This document shows positions 57,301-64,000 of a DNA stretch of 64,000 nt, one piece after another. Source of the DNA: Patiria miniata (Eukaryota > Echinodermata > Asteroidea > Valvatida > Asterinidae); NCBI RefSeq assembly GCF_015706575.1, contig NW_024037058.1, positions 13,661,547 to 13,725,546 on the forward strand, written 5' to 3'. Made by a program: the position numbers and the translations under genes. The notes beneath the pieces are model-generated. The model did not search any database and was not told the origin of the DNA. It was given only the letters and a program-made list of their open reading frames with translations. Position 1 is the stretch's first letter; the number at the start of each line of letters is the position of its first letter.

Positions 57301-59335
57301 CCCCATTTTGTTGAAAGTCACAATGCAAAATAATAGTGACCTTCGTAATGCAATCGTATCCTCACTCGAACGCCCTGAGACTCGTAAAAATGACACAGGG
57401 CCAGAGGCAGGGGTGATGTACAGTGACAGGTGTATAGCTTCTTAAGTTCGTAGCACACACGAACAATTTTAATCAAATATTTAATGTACTTTGTTTGCTT
57501 TTTGGACAGTTATAATTTGGTACTTACAGTTTTATGGGTGTGTTAGGGGGTTCGTTTTTGTTTGTTTTTCTGGGGGAGGGACTGGGGACCGACTGACCGA
57601 CCGACCGACCAACACCCGAGTGACTTGTAGAAGCTGTGTTGCCAGAGCTTAAAAATCTCCTTTTAGTGACGGGCTCTTTACAAATAGGAATGGGTAAACT
57701 GTCTTAGGTAATTATGAAGAAGGAATTTAAACAAGGGCGGGGGTACTGAGATTTCAGCTGAAACGCCGGAAAACAACATATAACTTATAGAATTGCTGAT
57801 CAGTGACATCTGGACTTTTTCTGCAAATTTTAGGAACACTAATATGTTGCAAAGAACTGATCATTAACACTAAGTGGCCAACCGACAGAGGGCTCGAATT
57901 CTTGAGAAAGTATTGCATAGAGCACTTCCTGTATGTAATTTATTCCACTTTGCGATCCATCGATCTCGATTTATCTTTGTGGATGGCGAATACATTAATG
58001 GTAGCGAGACTTTTTTACCATTCTCTTTCGAGAAAAAAATCTCATTGGAAAATATATAATATCTGGTAAGCCGAAAGGACAGGCACATCTGCTATATACT
58101 CGTGATAAAAAGGTTATAAAGAGGTTATGAGAACACTAGGTATGAGAAAGAAGTCAATATCAAGTTATACCACAATTAAGTAAGAGGGGACGAACATAGT
58201 ACAGGGTGAGAAAAAAAAAGGAAACCCAAATGTCGGGACTATTGTTTTAGTGAAGTTTTGCATGTATAGCACTTTCAAAATCTAGGATATGAAAGCCCAA
58301 TTCATAAGCTTTTTGTAGAACAAGAATCATTCCAATCACTCATGTTCTTTTCAAGTTACGGAATTTTAAACACAATCACCGTTTTAGGCCAAAAAAAAAG
58401 TCTCCGGTTTCTGGTATGGAGCTCGCCCAAAAAGTGGTGCGTCGACGCGGCTTTTTTTTTTTTTTACCTGTTTTTTTTGCTTCAAATGTCGGCTGAGGAC
58501 TGCAATTGGTGCCCGACTAAACTTAGTGAAAATATATGGGAGTCCAGAGAGACCACATAAAGCTTATTCTCGATCATAACCCATTGTACAGCAGCAGGAT
58601 TCCAGTCAAACCAGTGAGTTTGGCAGTTTTGAGACATCATCTTTTATTGAAAAAAAATCTTTTTTCATTTTGCCGACGCGCATGGCTACGGCGACGCGCG
58701 CGCATACTAGAAACCGGAGACTTTTTTTTTTGGCCTTAAAGTTCTGTCCACGGATCAGCAAAACGAAAACAATTCACACACATCCCTATATGTGATTTGT
58801 TTTCGTTTCGCTGAAATAACACTTAATTTTTTTGTGATCCGTGGATAGAATTTTAAAATGGTGGTTGTGTTTAAAATTCCGTAACTTGAAAAGACATGCG
58901 TGATTTGAATGATTTTTGTACTAAAAGCAAGCTTATACGTTAGGCTTTCACATTTCGAAAGTGCTACATGCAGAACGTCACTAAAAACAATGGTCCCGAC
59001 ATTTCGTTTTTTTTACTCACCCAGTAGAGTGCCTTTGCCACAATTCATCTGAATAGTTTGTGACATGAATTGGGACTGGAGGATTTACATTTGATAGAAT
59101 TAATATAATAGGATTAATAACTAATTGATAGGATTAATTGGATGAACTGGTTCCACACTTACATGAAGCACGGCCCTCCGCTCCGATCTTCAGGTTCGCT
59201 CTGGCCACGGTTAATCTGTTCGTCATGCGGCTGGATTTGATTAGATCGAACGGATTGTTCGGTAGGATGCCGATTTGTCGCATCCAAAACGAAGGCAGAC
59301 TGTCCTTGCATGGCCGACATGACGATGGCAGTCAT
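51774..59335 (-). CDS. disp: Dispatched-family Hedgehog-release transporter (gene span, 4 coding exons)
   Basis: Dispatched proteins are plasma-membrane RND-type transporters with a sterol-sensing domain that release cholesterol-modified Hedgehog from producing cells. The spliced model 59335-59163, 56888-56765, 56363-56138, 54379-51774 totals 3129 nt, giving 1042 residues plus TAG, and all junction phases match. Layout: short cytosolic N-terminus (1-58), TM1 (about 67-88), the family signature LPDFTDPSK/GYQPRGT across the exon 2/3 junction, a Cys-rich first extracellular loop, TM2-TM6 with the sterol-sensing-type block (about 384-537), a second large loop with several Cys, and TM7-TM12 (about 836-985). 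The proton/Na+ relay GxxxD motifs are present in TM4 (GIGAD, D451/D452) and TM10 (GLSID, D904). The cytosolic tail is only about 55 residues, far shorter than in vertebrate DISP1. The intron-poor large last exon resembles vertebrate DISP1. The initiating ATG is inferred. A Patched-domain (PTCHD) protein was considered, but the N-terminal LPDFTDP...PRGT signature favours Dispatched. Confidence 0.93.
55590..55725. repeat. Dispersed repeat with GGCCTGCATTTGGCACG, copy 2
   Basis: Second copy of the 39770 repeat, in disp intron 3. Same order of motifs; no coding frame in common. Confidence 0.65.
56138..56363 (-). CDS. disp: disp coding exon 3 (first extracellular loop)
   Basis: This 226-nt exon has an acceptor CCATCTGCAG and a donor ATTT/GTAAGG. 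It encodes residues 100-174, beginning GYQPRGTDIASR, which continues the Dispatched signature GFEPRGT. Phase 0 in and 1 out; the dangling T joins GG of exon 4 to make Trp175. The exon carries one N-glycosylation sequon (NMT) and Cys residues of the extracellular domain. Confidence 0.9.
56430..56610 (-). mobile_element. tRNA-headed SINE fragment
   Basis: On the minus strand: TGACCTAGTGGTTAGGGTTCG (A-box region), GGTTCGAATCC (B box, 56541-56551), then CCTTGGGCAAGCCACTTCAC and TCTCCACCCAGTGTATATGG. It lacks the 3' tail. It lies in disp intron 2. Confidence 0.8.
56765..56888 (-). CDS. disp: disp coding exon 2 (TM1 and LPDFTDP motif)
   Basis: This 124-nt exon has an acceptor ending TTTATAG and a donor AAG/GTACGT. 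It encodes residues 58-99. The hydrophobic TM1 segment YVICLLVFLASAAFAVVVF is followed by LPDFTDPSK, the motif that opens the first extracellular loop in Dispatched proteins. Phase is 2 in and 0 out. A copy of repeat family A starts only about 65 bp upstream of the acceptor in the intron. Confidence 0.9.
56953..57718 (+). mobile_element. Family A element, copy 6
   Basis: This copy has the inverted module with a GCGAGCCGAAGGCGAGGG spacer, ACCGGCCAAGTACATTTACT, and CACCCCTCTTGCCATGTGG, ending GGGTAAACTGTCTTAGG. The middle (about 57220-57640) differs from other copies. It lies in disp intron 1, about 65 bp from the exon 2 acceptor. Confidence 0.75.
58202..59024. mobile_element. Mariner-like MITE in disp intron 1, interrupted
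   Basis: Ends C(A/T)GGGTGAG(A/T)AAAAAAAA are inverted and flanked by TA at 58200-58201 and 59025-59026. Arms of about 185 bp share ATGTCGGGAC(T/C)ATTG and TTTTCAAGTTACGGAATTTT. The centre holds a further inverted pair around TCCACGGATCA. A 349-bp element (58387-58735) interrupts the left arm/centre boundary. Confidence 0.88.
58387..58735. mobile_element. Harbinger-like MITE nested in the mariner-like MITE
   Basis: Ends GGCCAAAAAAAAAGTCTCCG and the complement are inverted over about 31 bp. TTA occurs on both sides (58384-58386, 58736-58738). GC-rich arms (GTCGACGCG, GCGACGCGCG) flank T-runs. Confidence 0.88.
59163..59335 (-). CDS. disp: disp coding exon 1 (N-terminus)
   Basis: This exon encodes residues 1-57 and two bases of codon 58. 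It ends in a strong donor: ...TTCAT followed by GTAAGT, with the GT at 59162-59161. The split codon AT/G joins exactly to the first base of exon 2, giving GGPCFM/YARILSRF just before TM1. Three in-frame ATGs lie close together, at 59335, 59320 and 59311; the first is used here by convention. The N-terminal peptide is polar (Gln, Glu, Arg, Ser), as expected for a cytosolic tail. The open frame continues upstream of the ATG, so an additional 5' exon is possible. Confidence 0.72.
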
Positions 59336-59852
59336 AAAAAACTTGAACCTGCGTTTCAGGTAATGCGTAGTTAAGTTCCGCACTGTTATTTATTCCTGCA
59401 GGTGCTATAAACTACAATGAAGCTCTCAATGGTGGCTTTCCCCCAACACGCACTCTCAACAATGAAGATCCAAACAATCATAAGACGCAAATAAAGCATG
59501 GGACAGGCTGTAATTTCTCATGACGTACATGCAGGCACTGTTCATTCACAAAGTGCTTATCACCAACACGAACCGAAGGGAACAAATACCAAACAACACA
59601 AAAACTTGACCCTGACCAGGTTTTTGTTTTGTGTTGCAAAGGTACCATGCATATTATTTATTTGCATGACAATAAATGCGTGGGCATATAGGCCTATACG
59701 CCTAGGTGAAGATTGTGTCGAGGTCAAAACGAAAGAATTCTCAGAACCACACGTACACTCATAGCCTACATCAAATGGTGTTACCACAAACATCCCATTC
59801 ATTCATTGAAATCAATTGACTTCAAGCGAATCGTCATACTTTAAGTGAAACT

Positions 59853-60211
59853 CAGGCACGGTTCTACGGGAGGGGGGGGGGCTAGGGGGGCTTTAGCCCC
59901 CAAAATTTTTGTCTAGCCCCCAAAAATAAATTCCGTAAAAAAAAAAATTGTATTAGCAAAAAGAAGGATTGTGATGTACATGTGTACATGCGAACGGTCT
60001 CCCCCTAAAGAAATAGTCGTGACAAGCGTGCATTTGTAGTTAATATAGTGTGAATGATTTTAGGATTTTATTGGCGCTCCCCACCTATTGATTTTCGGAG
60101 GCCTAAGTGTCTGGAGAAAATAACCGGTCTACATTTCAGCACGCCTCCCTGAAAAAATTCTGGATCCACCCTGCAAGCCCCCAAAAAATATTTGTTCTAG
60201 AACCGCGCCTG
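59853..60211. mobile_element. hAT-type MITE with perfect 8-bp duplication GTGAAACT
   Basis: The ends CAGGCACGGTTCTA and TAGAACCGCGCCTG are inverted. GTGAAACT occurs at 59845-59852 and 60212-60219. The interior has GGCTAGGGGGGCTTTAGCCC and other G/C runs. An exact octamer duplication is diagnostic of hAT-like transposition. Confidence 0.92.
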
Positions 60212-60384
60212 GTGAAACTGCATTACCATGACATGTAAATTATACCACTGAGGTCTGCGACAGTAAATACTGGTCTGCAATTAACCTGGAATGGCTTGGA
60301 GAGGACAGATCGAGCTTTGGCTCAAGGCAAGGAGACGGGGGAAGCTTTCGGTGTTGGAGCTGGGTCGAAGGCACTTTTGTATGC

Positions 60385-60714
60385 CAAGGGCGGATCCAGG
60401 GGGGGGGGGGCAAAGGGGGCCATGCCCCCACCCCCCCCCCCAAAAAAAAACGAAACAATTTTTTTTTTTTTTTTATGTGACATCGCAATAAAGGCAGGCA
60501 ATGAGTACACCGCTATCTTTTCCTCAAAAAAACATTGGTTAAAGTGGTCAGAAATTGCCTCAGATCGCACCACAGAGCATCTAGAATAAAAAAAAAATTC
60601 GGGGCCCTTAAGCGGGCCCCGAACCCCACGCCGTAATTTTTTGGACCCACTTTTTTGGGGGACCAAATTTTTTTTGGCCCCCCCAAAAAAAATAGTGTTC
60701 TGGATCCGCCCTTG
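60385..60714. mobile_element. hAT-type MITE with perfect 8-bp duplication TTGTATGC
   Basis: The ends CAAGGGCGGATCCAG and CTGGATCCGCCCTTG are perfect inverted repeats. TTGTATGC occurs at 60377-60384 and 60715-60722. The interior has G- and C-runs and T-tracts. Little divergence of the TIRs suggests a recent insertion. Confidence 0.95.
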
Positions 60715-60722
60715 TTGTATGC

Positions 60723-63700
60723 ATGATTTTGCTATTGTTTGTGGCCCAAAAGAGGGGAGGGTGTTAACAATCCCCCCCCCCCCAGATCTGCCACTGCCTG
60801 GACTCTTTCTGTATTCCTCTCTCGCATGCAGTATACATGTAGCCTAAACGTTTCTCATCAGTACGTTAATTGGTAGACTGGAACTGGTAACCGAATGGAA
60901 TAGAAGAAAGGGTATAGCGAGCCCACAAAAATGTATTGGTTAGTACAATAAAAAAACACGATATTACGATACCGACTTCCAATTCAAATTGGTCAAAATC
61001 GCCGACCGCCAAAAATAGTAGGCATTTATCAGCAATTTTTTTCCTGGTAATATCCGAAAGAGAACATCGATCAGGGTCTTACGTTAGTTCGCGTGTGCCG
61101 ACCATAAACCACATTGGTCCTTTCAGAATATCACCCCACTTGTGAAACCTATAGAGAAACATCACCCCGGATATGAACCCTTTGAAAAGGGATGAAAGGA
61201 ACACAATGCCATCACTCAACAGATTGTTGCGTCAGTGCAACAAGGTCGTTATTAACTTGCGTGTCACGACGTCCAGTGTTTGTACATCCCGCCTAGTTTA
61301 AGCGAGACACGACCTTTTGACATTGAAAACTCGCGTTTCATGTAAATGACGTCACACACCATTCGCACAAAATTCGCCACGGGCGAGTGAGGGGGGGGGG
61401 CTATAACCGCTTTTGGGGTAAAAATCAGTTTTCTTGATTTTTGTCACAAAGTTGAACTTTTTCCAACCGAAAGTGGCACTTATGCAGAACAAATGATGAT
61501 TTTATGAAAGTTTTGCTTATGTTTTTCATGAGGAAACTGTCAAAAACGTACCCCCAAAAACGAAGAAAATTGTGCATTTAAAGGTAAAAATTCAAAGTAG
61601 CTTTTCTTCACTGTGGCGGAAATATTGGATTCCTAGCCTGCAATGTAGTTGGATAAACGTGATCATGAATTTGTGTCTAATGTTGATACTTTTCATGATA
61701 GATTAAGGCCACGAAAAGCATGATGCTTTTGACTGCAAATGCAAATGTCCACGTTTTAAACAAAATTGATAAATGCTAGATTATTAGTGGTTTTAAATCA
61801 GTTGCCATGGTAAACATGGACATCCAACATAATTATAAATTAGTACCACATTAAAACGATAAAGGAAAGGAAACATCACTTAATTTCAAGCCGATCGGCC
61901 AAAGCATTCCAAAGCTGTTGTAAGACTTTTCATTAATTTTGCCCCTGGTTCCGATTGTGTTAAACTCACACAAGTATGAATCTTATCGAAAAAAATAAAT
62001 AATATGTTAGTTGTTACTCTTTTTGCTGCACTGTGTGTAATAATTGATCGTCTTTAACTGAACATTAGTATTTGAACTGAAATAATTGTGCGTATTTTTA
62101 TTGTTAACATTGTGATCTTGCATTATTTGTGTTCGTGTATAGCCTGTCTATTTTTGGCAGTTTTCTTTTTATTGAGATATCTTTTTATCTTTTATCCTTT
62201 TATCCCTTTTTATCTGAAGTTTTAATACAGAACAAGGAGTCGAATTTTATGTTTTACATGATGAAAATAATTGAAAATAATTGGAGAAAAAACCTAGAGA
62301 GAAATTTCTCTCTTAAAAAAAACACCCTAGAATTAAAAAGAGGTTATTTGTGAAACGAAATGAGACGTCCAATTTATCTTCAATATCGTAACGGTTGAAT
62401 GTTGTAAACGTTAGGTTTAATATAGCCTTTTAATTCTGTATTTGTCTGTCCCGAAAATTAAAAAACAAAATCTGAAATTTTTGGGACATCCTTGGTTTTA
62501 AGATCAACATGATATAAACATATTTCTACATATCAATTGCTAATAATTAATTTGATTACATAAGTAAACTCGGTTTGTTCTTGCTCGATTTGTTACATGG
62601 CTTATAGTCACCATTGTATGTATTACTTAATTTAACTAACAATATAATTGTCTGCCGTTCCAATGTCCGTCGACCCTCCCAAAAATAATAATAAATACAT
62701 AAATAAAATACAAATAACAATATCCATATATCTGTTTGGCCCTTTCGGCCCATACGGTTACTTAATGTTGTTATTCGGTGGATGCTATCAGACGCCAGAC
62801 ACTTTTGGTTCCTTCAACAAATTAGTTGTGGCCCGCCCTCTGCTGGTCGTGACAGCAGATACATTGTGTACAGCTCGTTTTTCGTTTGCGTCTCTGCTCA
62901 GCATAGCGCCACCATGACCTGGGGGATGTACATGTAGCTTTCTCTTTTTCCCCTATATACTCGTCGGCCCTAATTCTACAACTCATTAAGGCCTAGTTAT
63001 CCTTAAAGATTCTTTACCGAGCTATTTTCGAATTTCATCCCGAAAAATATTGGATTCCTTTTCTTTAAATTGCAATTTTTTTCTAGCAATACGAGACATC
63101 GACGGGAGAGATCATTAGAGTGACAAGATAAATAAAAAGCAAAGCAATAAGTATAAAGCAGGCAGATTAAACTGAGAGAAACGAAGAAGCGAAGAAGAAG
63201 CTTTGTAACATATTGGTTGAGCAGATGCGGCTGATAATGACTTTAATATGATATGACGCAATACATCAAAGGTATGTGCAAAGAAATATGCCTACGTCGT
63301 TATCAAATTTTGCAGAAAAGCGCGTTCAAAAGTTGATTCTACTTATGATAAATCTTTATCCTAACCTCAGTAGGAAAGGATAGCTTTCAACGATTGCGTG
63401 AAAAAATGCACGGTTTCGGGGGGGGGGGGGGGGGGGGCTGGCACCATCTGTCGATGGGGGCGCTGTTCAAAACCGACGATTATGCATACTAACGGAAAAT
63501 ATATGCTGCTTTTCAGAGCGATGCATGCGCGAAATTAAAAAAAAGGCGCCCGTAATGGCCGATCCCACAAAAAAGGCACGCTTTTTTTTTAAAGGACACT
63601 TGTTCTGAAAAAAAAGACACTTCTTAACAAAAAAAGGGCAGTTTCTACAACATATTGGGGATATACGCCCCTTACAGCCCCGTTTCAAAGAACAAACTCG

Positions 63701-64000
63701 GCTACATCTTAGTTAAATTTAAAGGGGTGGTCATAGATGGAGTGTTTTCCCGGCTCCAAGGTTTACTTTACGTATAGTAATGTGAAATATTTCAAAATCT
63801 TTGCTCTTTAATCAGCTCAAAAACTACGCTGTCAATCATATTAAGCTTCTTTAAGGACATGTTTTAACTCCGCTTGAAACATTTTGAATTTTTCCTTAAA
63901 ATCCCGAACATTTTGTATAATGGGTACACAATCGCATTCGTTAACCGAAATGTTTTTCTTGAATACTCCCGACTTCATTTTTGAGGCACAACAGACAGAC
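60723..64000. other. No gene seen
   Basis: AT-rich DNA with C- and G-runs. Open frames at 62129 and 62648 lack family resemblance. No exon of disp or another gene is recognised upstream of 59335. Confidence 0.5.
63420..63700. repeat. Degenerate relative of the 10133 hAT-like MITE interior
   Basis: A G-run, a GCGCGAAATTAAAA-like stretch and GGACACTTGTTCTGAAAAAA parallel the interior of 10133-10592. Terminal repeats are not seen. Confidence 0.55.

Overview
The window is animal nuclear DNA: AT-rich, intron-rich, and dominated by short non-autonomous transposons, tRNA-headed SINEs, tandem repeats and homopolymer tracts. SINEs with a conserved central domain, numerous terminal-inverted-repeat (TIR) MITEs and single-copy orthologues of bilaterian genes suggest a marine invertebrate deuterostome. 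An echinoderm is my best guess; this is inference, not proof. There is no bacterial-style coding and no CRISPR array.

Two protein-coding genes can be reconstructed, both on the minus strand. (1) A Dispatched-family gene has four coding exons: 59335-59163, 56888-56765, 56363-56138 and 54379-51774. Splice phases match at every junction and the model encodes 1042 residues. Dispatched is the RND-type, sterol-sensing-domain transporter that releases lipid-modified Hedgehog. (2) A NUDT5-like ADP-sugar pyrophosphatase gene has eight coding exons from 44505 down to 31182 and encodes 230 residues with a perfect Nudix box. Its third coding exon exists as two homologous 108-nt copies (41657-41550 and 41465-41358). 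Both copies have good splice sites and identical phase, so they look like mutually exclusive alternative exons. This is the most interesting gene-level observation.

Layout: 1-6100 holds duplicated non-coding blocks and one MITE with a 10-bp target duplication. 6137-7086 is a 16-bp minisatellite. 7128-31000 has no gene I can support; it holds SINEs, three palindromic or foldback arrays and several dispersed repeat families. 31182-44505 is NUDT5, whose introns carry a decayed Ty3/gypsy pol fragment split by a pogo-like MITE, a 540-bp foldback, a mariner-like element, a SINE and three tRNA-like units. 44.6-51.3 kb is intergenic, with a large foldback, a MITE containing a pseudo-tRNA and a ~213-bp satellite. 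51.3-59.3 kb is Dispatched, whose intron 1 carries a mariner-like MITE with a Harbinger-like MITE inserted in it. 59.4-64 kb has two hAT-type MITEs with perfect 8-bp target duplications and otherwise AT-rich DNA.

The two genes are neighbours on one strand, about 7 kb apart, and I see no functional link between them. The other structured content is mobile or tandem DNA. Many elements could be delimited to the base by their TIRs and target-site duplications, and several insertions are nested, which gives a relative chronology.
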